This document shows positions 1-8,772 of a stretch of DNA of 64,000 bases, one piece after another; the stretch's first letter is position 1, and every line of letters starts with the position of its first letter. The translations under genes and the position numbers were made by a program. The stretch spans positions 332,983-396,982 of the forward strand of contig NZ_FNBD01000004.1 of the NCBI RefSeq assembly GCF_900102165.1, given 5' to 3'. The notes below the pieces were generated by a model that searched no databases, had not been told where the DNA came from, and saw nothing but the letters and a program-made list of their open reading frames with translations. The stretch comes from Cellulophaga baltica. GTDB lineage: Bacteria > Bacteroidota > Bacteroidia > Flavobacteriales > Flavobacteriaceae.

Positions 1-2
1 CG

Positions 3-1070
3 GCTCTAGCCACACATGCGGAAGAACTTTCGTTGTTGTGTCTAAGAGGTAATGCTAAACTTCCAGCAGTACAAAAGCACGATAATATCCTTATCAAACG
101 TTTTTACTCGGAAGTAAAACTGAACTACTTAGAAAAGGCATCGCTATTTTCTGAACGTGTTTATCTAGAAATATCTCAAAATGAAAATGAAATTAAAATT
201 GCACATTTTAGAGATATTTGGAGTGGTCTAGGAATTACAGCCCATAAAAATATCCCATCGGTTTTTGAAGTAAATGCATTGACTTCTGTAGAGTTACCAT
301 ATCATTATCCAAACCTGACGGATGAGTTTTTAGAAAAGCTTAAATTTTTAGAGCAGAAATGTCTAGACGAAGCCACTGTAATTATTACACCATCCGCCAC
401 AACAAAAAAGTTTTTAATCGCTGCTTATGCTGTTCCGGAAGAGAAAATTAATGTGATTCCTAATGGCGCATATATCCCAGAATCATTTGAAAAACCTGAA
501 GACGCACCTGATCACTATATTATTTATTTTGGGGCTTTACAACGTTGGCAAGGAATAGAAGTGCTTTTAAAAGCCATGAGCTATTTAAAAGATTATCCAG
601 ATTTAAAATTGCTCATCTGTTCTTCTGTAAAAGAAAAGGCGTTTAAGCCATTAAAAAAACTTATTGAAAAACTAGAGCTTACAGATAGGATTATTGTAAA
701 AACGCAAGTACAGCGAGAAGAGCTTTACAACTATATCCATTTTGCAACGCTATCTATAGCGCCTTTAAAAGCTTGTGAACGAAACATTACGCAAGGATGT
801 AGCCCATTAAAAATATTGGAAACTATGGCTTGTGGTACGGCCCTTGTAGCATCCGACTTACCCGTAGTTCGGGAACTGGTATCAGAACAAGAAGCTATGT
901 TGGTAGAGCCTGATAGGGAATTAGATTTGGCTCGCTCCATTCGGTTTTTATTAGATACTCCAGAAGAGCGTGAAGTTTTAGCAGCCAAGGCATTACAAAA
1001 AATGAAAGAAGAATTTACTTGGGAATTGCAAGTGAATAAGTTGAACCAAGTTTATAAAAACCTAATCTAA
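3..1070 (+). CDS. Glycosyltransferase family 4, 5' end cut by window edge
   Basis: Retaining GT4-type glycosyltransferase, probably acting on a surface polysaccharide at the cytoplasmic face of the inner membrane. The frame is open to the left window edge, and the residues before the first possible start (TTG at 33) continue the protein, so the N-terminus lies outside the window. The C-terminal nucleotide-sugar half is clear: 'VIPNG' before the linker, 'YFGALQRWQG' opening the second Rossmann domain, and the 'LKILETMACG' segment holding the donor-binding Glu. The first half (acceptor domain) is only partly present. It is followed after 2 bp by a membrane protein and then by another GT4 gene, so this is a glycan-assembly operon. 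Acceptor and sugar cannot be told. Confidence 0.85.
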   Translation, partial: ALATHAEELSLLCLRGNAKLPAVQKHDNILIKRFYSEVKLNYLEKASLFSERVYLEISQNENEIKIAHFRDIWSGLGITAHKNIPSVFEVNALTSVELPYHYPNLTDEFLEKLKFLEQKCLDEATVIITPSATTKKFLIAAYAVPEEKINVIPNGAYIPESFEKPEDAPDHYIIYFGALQRWQGIEVLLKAMSYLKDYPDLKLLICSSVKEKAFKPLKKLIEKLELTDRIIVKTQVQREELYNYIHFATLSIAPLKACERNITQGCSPLKILETMACGTALVASDLPVVRELVSEQEAMLVEPDRELDLARSIRFLLDTPEEREVLAAKALQKMKEEFTWELQVNKLNQVYKNLI

Positions 1071-1072
1071 TT

Positions 1073-1999
1073 ATGAGTCAACAAGGATCTGTCTTAACCC
1101 AGGAACAGTTTCAAGGTGCCCCAATAGAAAGAGCACATTTGCACAGGGGGTTTTCATCAAAAAAAACACCTTTAAAATGGATTCGCTTTTTTAGAGCGTG
1201 CGTTTTGCAACGGGAAAGTGCGAATACTAAGAAAAAGAAAGAAATAAAGAAGGTCTGGTTGATCACCGTAGGGGCAATTATCCTATCGCATTTGATTGAC
1301 TATGTCGCCTACTTTCCTACAACGCTATTTTTTATTGCCGCTATAATTACGGCTATCATACTCAATGTAAGGATCAAAAAGAAATTTAAAAAGAATTATA
1401 CAGAAGGTTTTGATTTTTTCTCCGATTACTTCTCTGCTTTTTTTACCTTAATAGAAGAAGACTTACAACCGCAATCAAGAATTACATTAGAGGCTAATGT
1501 AAAAGATACCATAGAAAAAAGCAACCTACAAAAGGAAGAAGAGTATACCTCAGAGAACAGAAGTTTTTTATCTGGTAAAGATTTTTACTATGAAAAAATT
1601 ATTAGTAAAGGTTCTTGTTTTTTAAGTGATGGTTGTACCTTAAACTTTAGTTTTTCAGAACGTTTACGAAGCAGAATCGTCAAAAAAAGAAGTGCTAGTG
1701 GAAAACGAAAAACAAAACAAAAATATAAGTCTATTTATCCTTTTATTTTAAAAATGAAAATACCCAAGGATAAATATGTACTCAATACCGCTAATGATAG
1801 GAGTACCTTGGAATTAGCGGAAGATGCCGAATTCTATATTATTAAAACGACTCGGAAATTTGATATCAAAAATGAACATCCTGAAAAATATGAACCGTAC
1901 AGATCAAGTTCTATTTCGATGTTTTCTTCTGATTATTTTGCCTTAGAATTAATCAATTTAATTAATGTTAGTTACGGTTGTGTAACTCCAAGAGCATAA
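1073..1999 (+). CDS. Hypothetical membrane protein, 308 aa
   Basis: Not recognised. The protein has a basic N-terminal stretch (about residues 1-60), two adjacent hydrophobic helices (about 62-80 and 84-103) followed by a Lys-rich segment, then a soluble domain of about 200 residues. Two short helices with basic flanks suggest a hairpin anchored in the inner membrane with the large domain in the cytoplasm. It starts 2 bp after the upstream GT4 gene and ends 6 bp before the next gene, so it is co-transcribed with the glycosyltransferases. A role in glycan assembly is inferred only from position. Confidence 0.7.
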   Translation: MSQQGSVLTQEQFQGAPIERAHLHRGFSSKKTPLKWIRFFRACVLQRESANTKKKKEIKKVWLITVGAIILSHLIDYVAYFPTTLFFIAAIITAIILNVRIKKKFKKNYTEGFDFFSDYFSAFFTLIEEDLQPQSRITLEANVKDTIEKSNLQKEEEYTSENRSFLSGKDFYYEKIISKGSCFLSDGCTLNFSFSERLRSRIVKKRSASGKRKTKQKYKSIYPFILKMKIPKDKYVLNTANDRSTLELAEDAEFYIIKTTRKFDIKNEHPEKYEPYRSSSISMFSSDYFALELINLINVSYGCVTPRA

Positions 2000-2005
2000 A
2001 CGTTT

Positions 2006-2392
2006 ATGGAACAAAGAAAAAATTGCGAAGAAACAATAGGATTGTTTGTATTAAGACCTTGCGAAACGAGCATGGTTCTTACCTGTAAAAAGTGCCAAAA
2101 ACCAGTTTGTAATGAACATTCGTTTAAGCCTTTAAAAGCAAATAAGCCAGATGCTACCGCGTCTAAATTATGCTTGACTTGTTTTACAGAATTAGATACG
2201 AGACTTACCAATGATATTGAGTTATTTTCCAAAGATAGATATGTATGGCGTCGTAAAATGATTGATCGTTTTCATAAAGAATACGAGTACATGCGTTTTA
2301 TTGCAGAAGATCATGGCTCTTTATTCATGGTTCACGATACCTTTTATGGCTATGATGATACCGATGATAATAGTTCATTTTTTGATAGTTAA
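2006..2392 (+). CDS. Small Cys-rich, probably zinc-binding protein, 128 aa
   Basis: Family not recognised. The N-terminal half has ordered metal-ligand pairs: C27-x2-C30, C35-x2-H38 and C56-x2-C59, spaced like a cross-braced or treble-clef zinc site (B-box/RING-like arrangement), with extra Cys at 7 and 19. The C-terminal half is Tyr/Asp-rich with an acidic tail. There is no signal peptide or membrane helix, so it is probably cytoplasmic. Its stop codon abuts the ATG of the next glycosyltransferase, which implies translational coupling. The zinc site is read from the sequence; any function in glycan synthesis is inference. Confidence 0.7.
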   Translation: MEQRKNCEETIGLFVLRPCETSMVLTCKKCQKPVCNEHSFKPLKANKPDATASKLCLTCFTELDTRLTNDIELFSKDRYVWRRKMIDRFHKEYEYMRFIAEDHGSLFMVHDTFYGYDDTDDNSSFFDS

Positions 2393-3496
2393 ATGAGTCT
2401 GTTATTCATTACACAACATTACTACCCCAGTAAAGGAGGTATGGCAGAATCTTGCGATCGATTAATTCGAAATTTTAGGAAATCTGGTGTTGCCGTTCAT
2501 ATTATTCATTTTACCAATAGACGAAAAAAGTTTCATACAGAAGCTGCGGTACATGGCAGTTATTCTGCAGTGCCCGTAAATAATTCAGAAGAATTTACAT
2601 TAAACCTCGCATCGCAATTTATTGAAGGTTTGCCTATTCTAAAGGATGTAAAGTATGTGGTTGCTTTTGGAGGATATTTGCCGCTTAGTTTAGGGCCTAT
2701 TTTGTCAAAATATATAGCAAAACCTTTAATTACCTTTATCAGAGGAAATGATTTTGATGAAGCAATTTTTTCTAAGCGTAGAGAAATGTTATTGTATGCG
2801 TTAAAAAATTCTGAGTTTATTTTTACGGTAACTAAAGAAAAGCGCGATAAGATAAAAAAGTTGACAGCTCATTCTAAGGTGTATTTCACCCCTAATGGTA
2901 TTGATACCAAGCTGTGGAAACCAGCAATAAGTCAGCTTCCACAAATAGAAGCTTTAAAAGAAAGTAGTGCGGGTAAAAAGAGAATTGTTATTGTAGGCCA
3001 GTTAAAAGCAAAGAAAGGAATTCTTGAATTTTCTAAAACCTTTGCTAATTTCAGTTATAAAGACGCATATGAAATTTGGTTGATTGGAGATGTAGAAGAT
3101 AGCGTTAAGAATCATATTGAAACGCTCCCAATTCAAGTGCAGTTTTTCTCTTTTGTAAATAAAAATGAATTAATTGCGTATTATCACGCTGCAGATATTG
3201 TGTTAATACCCTCTTTTTATGACGGTATGCCTAATGTTTTATTAGAAGCAGGAGCCTCAAAAAATGTCATTATAGCTTCAAAAGTAGGAGGAATACAAGA
3301 TGTTATCGAACATCAAAAAGATGGTTTTTTATTCAACCCCTTAAAACCAGCAAGCCTATTAGAGGCGCTAACACATGTTCATAGGGCAACAGCGGAAAAA
3401 AAAGAAGGTATTGCTAATGCGTTATTTGAAAAAATTGAAAAAGAATATACAGAAGAAAAGGAAATACGTAATTATTTAAAGAATTTAGAATTATGA
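2393..3496 (+). CDS. Glycosyltransferase family 4, 367 aa
   Basis: Full-length GT4 enzyme with the GT-B fold. The N-terminus 'YYPSKGGMAE' is the glycine-rich loop common to GT4 proteins after the first strand. 'TPNGID' precedes the inter-domain linker, 'IVGQLKAKKG' opens the donor domain, and 'PSFYDGMPNVLLEAGA' carries the acidic donor-binding motif. It lacks a signal peptide and transmembrane helices. The gene begins right after the stop of the Cys-rich protein and overlaps the next gene by 4 bp (ATGA), so all are read as one unit. Donor sugar and acceptor are unknown. Confidence 0.9.
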   Translation: MSLLFITQHYYPSKGGMAESCDRLIRNFRKSGVAVHIIHFTNRRKKFHTEAAVHGSYSAVPVNNSEEFTLNLASQFIEGLPILKDVKYVVAFGGYLPLSLGPILSKYIAKPLITFIRGNDFDEAIFSKRREMLLYALKNSEFIFTVTKEKRDKIKKLTAHSKVYFTPNGIDTKLWKPAISQLPQIEALKESSAGKKRIVIVGQLKAKKGILEFSKTFANFSYKDAYEIWLIGDVEDSVKNHIETLPIQVQFFSFVNKNELIAYYHAADIVLIPSFYDGMPNVLLEAGASKNVIIASKVGGIQDVIEHQKDGFLFNPLKPASLLEALTHVHRATAEKKEGIANALFEKIEKEYTEEKEIRNYLKNLEL

Positions 3497-4110
3497 AAAA
3501 GTTTTACATTTTAAGCCTATTTAGCCTAATACTAGTTTTTGGTAGCTGCAAAGAAACTGCAGATAAAAGTACCACTAATAGCCCTACAGAGAATACTACA
3601 ACGGAGGAAGTTTCTTATAGTGATGCACAAGTGGTTCTTTCTAATCCTGCAGGAGAAGAAATAGGAGGTTTTTCTTTGAGTCCGATGACTATTTATTCCG
3701 GGAATACAAAGTATACTAGCAAAGATAAATCAGAAAAACACAAGTACTATACGCACGGAGATTTAGCATTTGAGGTAAAATTTAAGAGTGATGGTTTTAA
3801 ATTGAGAGATAAAAATTCAGCGCTCTTATGGAAGATTAAAATGTACCCTGATAAAATTAAAATATCAGATAATGAAGAGAATACCAATGCTTTTGAAATA
3901 AAGCGTTATGAAGAGAAAATTAAAATTAAACAAAATGATGACGAGTTATATACTGTAGCCCTTGAGGATGCTACCATCTCTGCAAATGATACGGTATTGT
4001 ACAAACTATCCGCAAATCAAGAGAGTTATGCGTATGCTATAATGGCCTTAAAAGAAATTCCGGAACAGCAAAGAATTTTTATTTTAGCCGAAGTCTTAGC
4101 GCAGCTATAA
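3493..4110 (+). CDS. Lipoprotein, hypothetical, 205 aa
   Basis: A lipoprotein signal is plain: basic start, hydrophobic core and a lipobox ending 'FGSC' with Cys at residue 20, followed by a Thr/Ser/Glu-rich linker (about 21-42). The mature part is Lys-rich and beta-prone with repeated 'KIK' strands; I do not recognise a domain. It overlaps the upstream GT4 gene by 4 bp, and its stop overlaps the start of the downstream glycosyltransferase by 1 bp. This tight coupling suggests it acts at the envelope in the same glycan pathway. Confidence 0.75.
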   Translation: MKKFYILSLFSLILVFGSCKETADKSTTNSPTENTTTEEVSYSDAQVVLSNPAGEEIGGFSLSPMTIYSGNTKYTSKDKSEKHKYYTHGDLAFEVKFKSDGFKLRDKNSALLWKIKMYPDKIKISDNEENTNAFEIKRYEEKIKIKQNDDELYTVALEDATISANDTVLYKLSANQESYAYAIMALKEIPEQQRIFILAEVLAQL

Positions 4111-4916
4111 TGATCTTATTTTATGCTTATGGATCAGGGTTAGGCCATATTAACCGCATACAAAGTTATATACAGGATAAAAATATTCCATTTTCATCCT
4201 GTATTATTCTTACCAATACCAAGCATAAAAATTTTATTTCTCCAGCGATAAAAACCATTTACCAGCAGGATTCTTTCTTCAAGGATAGCTTGTTATTCCG
4301 TGACACTTTGCATCAACTTATAGAAACCTATCTCATTAAAGAGCTGGTGGTAGATGTTTTTCCAAGCGGATTTTATGGGGAGCTTCAATATTTTGATGAC
4401 GTACCCCTAAAAAAAACCTTGTTAGCACGAATTCTGAAAGCCACTTATTTTGAAAAACAAGGCCCCCCGCGTTATGATGAACTTTTGGTGCTAGAAAAAG
4501 GCATCGATTTAAAGCACTATAATTATAAGAAAGTTACTTATGCTCAGGTTCCAACAGATTTACGTCATTCCAAAAAAGAAATACGAATTAAAGCACCCTT
4601 CTTTTATATTATACATTCAGAACCAGCGGAAGAAGTGCATCAGTTATATAAAATGGCTAAGATGCATCAAAAGAATGGAGAGCACATTTACATCCAAACC
4701 TTTTGTGCCCTAGATGATTTAACTAATGAGGAGGGAGTTACCGTACTACAGAATACACCGCCACTTTTAAGCTTATTAGAGGAAGCAGATAAACTATTTA
4801 CGGCCTGTGGGTTCAATTTGTTTTATGCTACAGAACAGTATAGAGCTAAACAATATTTTATGCCCTTTAAGCGGCGTTATGATGATCAATTTCAAAGAAA
4901 ATTACTAAATACCTAA
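4110..4916 (+). CDS. MurG-like glycosyltransferase, 268 aa
   Basis: The N-terminus 'YGSGLGHINR' matches the GxGHxxR signature found near the start of MurG/GT28-like and related GT-B glycosyltransferases. Near the C-terminus, 'EEADKLFTACGFNLFYATEQYRAKQYFMPF' (given here only as landmarks around residues 223-256) looks like the donor-site segment where such enzymes monitor a nucleotide sugar. At 268 residues it is shorter than typical MurG (about 350), so it is a compact or divergent member. It is the last gene of the glycan cluster and converges on the EamA transporter. Family call is moderate; substrate unknown. Confidence 0.65.
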   Translation: MILFYAYGSGLGHINRIQSYIQDKNIPFSSCIILTNTKHKNFISPAIKTIYQQDSFFKDSLLFRDTLHQLIETYLIKELVVDVFPSGFYGELQYFDDVPLKKTLLARILKATYFEKQGPPRYDELLVLEKGIDLKHYNYKKVTYAQVPTDLRHSKKEIRIKAPFFYIIHSEPAEEVHQLYKMAKMHQKNGEHIYIQTFCALDDLTNEEGVTVLQNTPPLLSLLEEADKLFTACGFNLFYATEQYRAKQYFMPFKRRYDDQFQRKLLNT

Positions 4917-4943
4917 GTGTGGGTTCTTCGCTTCAGAGCATTG

Positions 4944-5843
4944 TTAAGAATATAAAATTAGAAATACACCTGCCATGATACCTGCCAATGGAACCAGCTT
5001 TTTTCGTTTGTTTTGTTCTTTAAAAATAATACCACCAAGTACTACAGCAATAATAATCTGACTTCTTTTTATGGCTGAAAGTAACATAATTAAAGCATCA
5101 GGATCTTGCAATGCTTTAAAATAGAAGTAATCGGCTATTTGCAACAGAATCCCAACAAGCGGAATAGACCAACGCCATTTAAACGCTTTTCTTTTTTCTG
5201 CATGCGGAAACCAAGTAATACTTAAAATAACCAATAGGATAAGAACAGTATACCAACAAAACCAGAATTGTAGTGTTTGTGGATTTAAATGTACGGTTTG
5301 AATTAAAAATTTATCATACAGACCACTAGAGGCACCTAAGAAAGTAGCACCGATTATGGCAAAAATCCATTTGTTGCGTTTAAAATTAATACCCTCTTTT
5401 TTTCCTATTTTAGAATACAGCATTACAGATAAGATGATTAGAAAAAAACCAATCCATTGATAAAGGTTCGGTTTTTCTTGGTAAATGGTTATGGCGCCAA
5501 TAAATGTAAAAAATGGACCTGCGGAACGTATGGGAGTGACTATAGTTATCGGTAAATGCTTTAGGGCCTGATAGGCTAAAACCCAGGATGCCGCCATGAT
5601 CGCGGATTTTATGAGGATAAAACCATGTGTTTTCCAAGGGATGTCTGTAATATAGAAGTCTATGTTTACCATCTCTTCTTTAAAAAAATGGGAGGCCATA
5701 TAAAAAGGAACCAATAGTAAAAATCCAGAAGAGATGGTACCTAGTAGCACAGGAAAAACTTCATTGCCTTGTACGGCATGTTTTTTACATAAGTTGTGTA
5801 AACCAAGAAATAAAGCTGCTAAAAGACCAAGATACATCCACAT
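4944..5843 (-). CDS. EamA/DMT-family transporter, 299 aa
   Basis: Inner-membrane transporter of the drug/metabolite superfamily. The sequence contains about ten hydrophobic helices arranged as two five-helix EamA repeats. Conserved-type signatures include 'ALKHLPITIVTPIRSAGPFFTFIGA' in the first half (landmark only) and 'EKPNLYQWIGFFLIILSV' preceding the end of repeat one. Length fits the family. The cargo cannot be predicted. It converges on the glycan cluster with only 27 bp between stop codons, so it is a separate unit transcribed leftward. ATG at 5843 is the first in-frame start. Confidence 0.85.
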   Translation of the reverse strand: MWMYLGLLAALFLGLHNLCKKHAVQGNEVFPVLLGTISSGFLLLVPFYMASHFFKEEMVNIDFYITDIPWKTHGFILIKSAIMAASWVLAYQALKHLPITIVTPIRSAGPFFTFIGAITIYQEKPNLYQWIGFFLIILSVMLYSKIGKKEGINFKRNKWIFAIIGATFLGASSGLYDKFLIQTVHLNPQTLQFWFCWYTVLILLVILSITWFPHAEKRKAFKWRWSIPLVGILLQIADYFYFKALQDPDALIMLLSAIKRSQIIIAVVLGGIIFKEQNKRKKLVPLAGIMAGVFLILYS

Positions 5844-6199
5844 AATGCGCGCGAAGATATATAATTTATAAAATTAGCCTAAACATTTACTAAAATGTAT
5901 TGCGATACTATTGTTGGGTGTTTTGTTTTTTAAAGTAATCCAGACTCTAAAAAGAAACTTTTAAAGGACTTAGAAACCAAGTGTGCACATTAATTTCTAA
6001 AACAAGGTGCTTGCTGGTTTAGATTTTGAAGATACATTGAGTAAATTTGTAGAGAAGAACAAATAATTTTTAGATCTTTAGTTGCGTAGCTACCTAAACC
6101 TATTACACTTCAAATCCTGATACTAGGATTTTGTAGTATTTGGTGATATGTTTTTACAAGGAGAGGAATTACGGCGCAAAAGATAAAAACGGAAGTAGT
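5844..6199. other. Intergenic region, divergent promoters expected
   Basis: This stretch separates the leftward EamA gene from the rightward DUF2130 gene. No gene is evident. A TAnnTTTG -7 box (TAAATTTG, 6042-6049) points toward the DUF2130 gene, but no TTG sits 19-20 bp before it, so it is only a weak promoter candidate. Confidence 0.35.
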
Positions 6200-7459
6200 A
6201 TGAATAACGAAACTCAAATAAAATGTCCTAATTGTGGAACATCCATAGACGTGCAGGATATTTTATCCCATCAACTTGAGGAAGAAATAAAGCAGAAATA
6301 TCAGTCTCAAATTGCTGAAGAAAAGAGAAAGTATAAGAAAGAGCAGGAGAAACTGAAACAAGAAAAAATTATATTTGAACAAAAGAAGAAACAAGAAAAT
6401 GAATTGTTTCAAGAGCGCTTAGAGAATCAACTAAAAGCAGGTAAAAAAGAGATTGAAGCCAAGCTTAAAAAGAAAATATCAGACGAACAGTCCGAACAAT
6501 TTGAGGCTTTACAAAAAGAGTTGAATGAAAAGTCGGAACAAGTAAAAGAACTAAATCGCTCTAAAGCCGAAATAGAAAAACTCAAACGAGAAAAAGGCGA
6601 ATTAAAAGAAGCTGCTGAAGCTGAAGCTCAAAAAAAGCTTAATCAAATTCTTATTGCAGAAAAAGAAAAGATTAAGAAATCTGAAGAGGATAAAAATGAA
6701 TTGCGTTTTAAAGAAATGCAAAAGCAATTAGAAGACCAGAAAAAGCTGACCGAAGAAATGAAGCGAAAGCAGGAGCAGGGTTCCATGCAATTACAAGGAG
6801 AGGTTCAAGAATTGGCTATCGAAGAATGGTTGGCAGCCCAATTTCCATTAGATACGATAGAGGAAATTAAAAAAGGTGCTAGAGGTGGCGATTGTATTCA
6901 AATCGTAAATACCCGTACAGAACAGAACTGCGGTAAAATATATTATGAGAGTAAGCGTACCAAGGATTTTCAACCTATTTGGATTGAAAAATTTAAGAAT
7001 GATATCCGCGAGAAAGGCGCTAATATTGGGGTTTTAGTGACAGAAGTGATGCCTTCTGATATGGATCGAATGGGACTTAAAGAGGGTATCTGGATTTGTA
7101 ATTATGAAGAATTTAAAGGTCTTTGTAAAGTGTTACGCGAATCTATTGTAAAAGTAAATTTAGCCCTTAGTACGCAAGAGAATAAAGGGGATAAAATGGA
7201 TATGCTTTATGATTACCTGACAAGCAATCAATTTAGAATGCAAATAGAAGCTATTGTGGAAGGTTTTACGGCAATGAAAACTGCTTTAGATAGTGAGAAA
7301 AGAGCTATGCAGCGTATCTGGAAAGAACGGGAAAAGCAAATAGATAAAGTAACGAATAACACGATAGACATGCATGCGTCTATAAAAGGAATTGCGGGGA
7401 ACGCTATTCAATCTGTTAAAGCGTTAGAACTTCCAGGAGATAATGAGTTGTTATTATAA
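6200..7459 (+). CDS. DUF2130 protein with zinc knuckle and coiled coil, 419 aa
   Basis: Member of the DUF2130 family (COG4487). From the start chosen at 6200, which removes 20 unlike residues of an upstream extension, the order is: a short Cys-pair motif 'KCPNCG' (residues 8-13), a long charged coiled coil (about 25-200), then the DUF2130 domain (about 205-370). That domain contains 'GGD' (Asp231) and 'YYESKRTKDF' (Glu250, Lys252), an arrangement resembling the catalytic core of PD-(D/E)xK nucleases. No signal peptide. It stands alone between convergent and divergent neighbours. Cellular role is not established; nuclease activity is inference from the motif. Confidence 0.8.
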   Translation: MNNETQIKCPNCGTSIDVQDILSHQLEEEIKQKYQSQIAEEKRKYKKEQEKLKQEKIIFEQKKKQENELFQERLENQLKAGKKEIEAKLKKKISDEQSEQFEALQKELNEKSEQVKELNRSKAEIEKLKREKGELKEAAEAEAQKKLNQILIAEKEKIKKSEEDKNELRFKEMQKQLEDQKKLTEEMKRKQEQGSMQLQGEVQELAIEEWLAAQFPLDTIEEIKKGARGGDCIQIVNTRTEQNCGKIYYESKRTKDFQPIWIEKFKNDIREKGANIGVLVTEVMPSDMDRMGLKEGIWICNYEEFKGLCKVLRESIVKVNLALSTQENKGDKMDMLYDYLTSNQFRMQIEAIVEGFTAMKTALDSEKRAMQRIWKEREKQIDKVTNNTIDMHASIKGIAGNAIQSVKALELPGDNELLL

Positions 7460-7528
7460 CTCATACCGGATGTCTTTCGACTTGCTTTAGGAAATGCTAT
7501 TTGCATTCTATCACAATAAACGAATCAG

Positions 7529-7575
7529 AAAGGGTATTAAATAGCTGAAAAGTCTATTTAACACCCTTTTTTACT
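7529..7575. terminator. Bidirectional terminator
   Basis: Long hairpin AAAGGGT.../...ACCCTTT with a loop near 7545-7553 and runs of T on the plus side (A on the left). It lies between the convergent DUF2130 and ornithine cyclodeaminase-family genes and can serve both. Confidence 0.75.
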
Positions 7576-7593
7576 GATGGTTATTGCATAGTT

Positions 7594-8562
7594 TTAAGCT
7601 ATTTGTTTCTTGTTAAACGTGGTATAGACCGCATAGGCGAAGGCTAGATCTTCAGTAGCAAGACCCAAAGAAGCAAAAACCGTTGGTTTGTTTTGATAAC
7701 TACTGTTATCCTGTGAAACTACCTCATAGACACTTTTTTTAATAAGATCTTCTGGAGACGTTTGTATTTCATTTGCGGCAATTATAAGCTCTCCTTTTTG
7801 TTGTTCTGCCGCATGATAATTATCTACAATTATAGCTGAGTTTAAAACAATATCAGAAGCGAGTTCTCTATGTTTAGGATCCCAAGCGCCAACGGCATTA
7901 ATATGTACATGACTACGTAATCCTTTTTGTGAAATAAGGGGTGATTTTGCACCAGTAACGGTACACACTATGTCAGAAGCATTAGCAGCTTCTTGCGCTG
8001 AATTACATTCCTTGAATGTAATGTTAGGGTAACGGTTAGTTACCTTTTCGATAAAACTATTTAGATTTTTTTTATCTCTTCCGTATACAAAAACAGTCTT
8101 AATTTCGCGAACTAAGGTGATGGCGTGTAAATGAGAATAGGCTTGTGTTCCGGTTCCTAGTATTCCTAAGCTTTCGGCATTAGGTATGGCGGTGTAATCT
8201 GTAACTAAAGCACTGACAGCAGCAGTTCTCATTTCTGTCATGGTGTGGGCATCAAAATTAGCGAGAAGCTGTCCTGTCTCCGTTTCAAAAAGATGCAATA
8301 TTCCTTGATGAGAACTTAGCCCTTTTTTATGGTTGTCAGGAAATATACTTAATATTTTTACGCCCATAATATTATAGGGTTTAAAGTAAGCCGGCATTAA
8401 GCCCATGATACCATTTGATGGTTCTGGAAGCTCCATTTTAGAACGCAGAGGGTTCAGTATATTTTCATCAGAAGCAATCTTAAAAAGAGCTCTCATGACC
8501 TCAATGCATTCCTTCATGCTAATCAATTCGTGTATTTTATTGTGATCAAAATTATGAACCAT
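7594..8562 (-). CDS. Ornithine cyclodeaminase / mu-crystallin family enzyme
   Basis: NAD(P)-dependent enzyme of the OCD/mu-crystallin family, whose members include ornithine cyclodeaminase, ketimine (pyrroline-2-carboxylate) reductases and some opine-type dehydrogenases. The Rossmann motif 'GILGTGTQA' (about 133-141) and the substrate-binding 'MGVKIL' Lys (about 69) are present, as is the family's 'RTAAVSAL' segment. Start at 8562 gives 322 residues, the usual size; an in-frame ATG at 8643 would add 27 residues with no family resemblance. It is the distal gene of the catabolic locus, separated from the permease gene by about 210 bp. The true reaction cannot be assigned from sequence. Confidence 0.85.
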   Translation of the reverse strand: MVHNFDHNKIHELISMKECIEVMRALFKIASDENILNPLRSKMELPEPSNGIMGLMPAYFKPYNIMGVKILSIFPDNHKKGLSSHQGILHLFETETGQLLANFDAHTMTEMRTAAVSALVTDYTAIPNAESLGILGTGTQAYSHLHAITLVREIKTVFVYGRDKKNLNSFIEKVTNRYPNITFKECNSAQEAANASDIVCTVTGAKSPLISQKGLRSHVHINAVGAWDPKHRELASDIVLNSAIIVDNYHAAEQQKGELIIAANEIQTSPEDLIKKSVYEVVSQDNSSYQNKPTVFASLGLATEDLAFAYAVYTTFNKKQIA

Positions 8563-8772
8563 GTATAGCGGGTGTTTAATGTGATGTATAATGTAATATG
8601 GAGACCAGATCGTCAGCGTTTTGGTGTAAACGAAGGTATTCATTTCTTACGTAATGGCAGGGACCAAAGAGCGTTCTTTTTGTTTTATAAAAGCGAATTA
8701 TTGTAGGTCTTTTAAGAAATAATCAACGTTTTAAGTGGTAAATAAATAAGTGAGCCAATGCTGTAATGCTTG

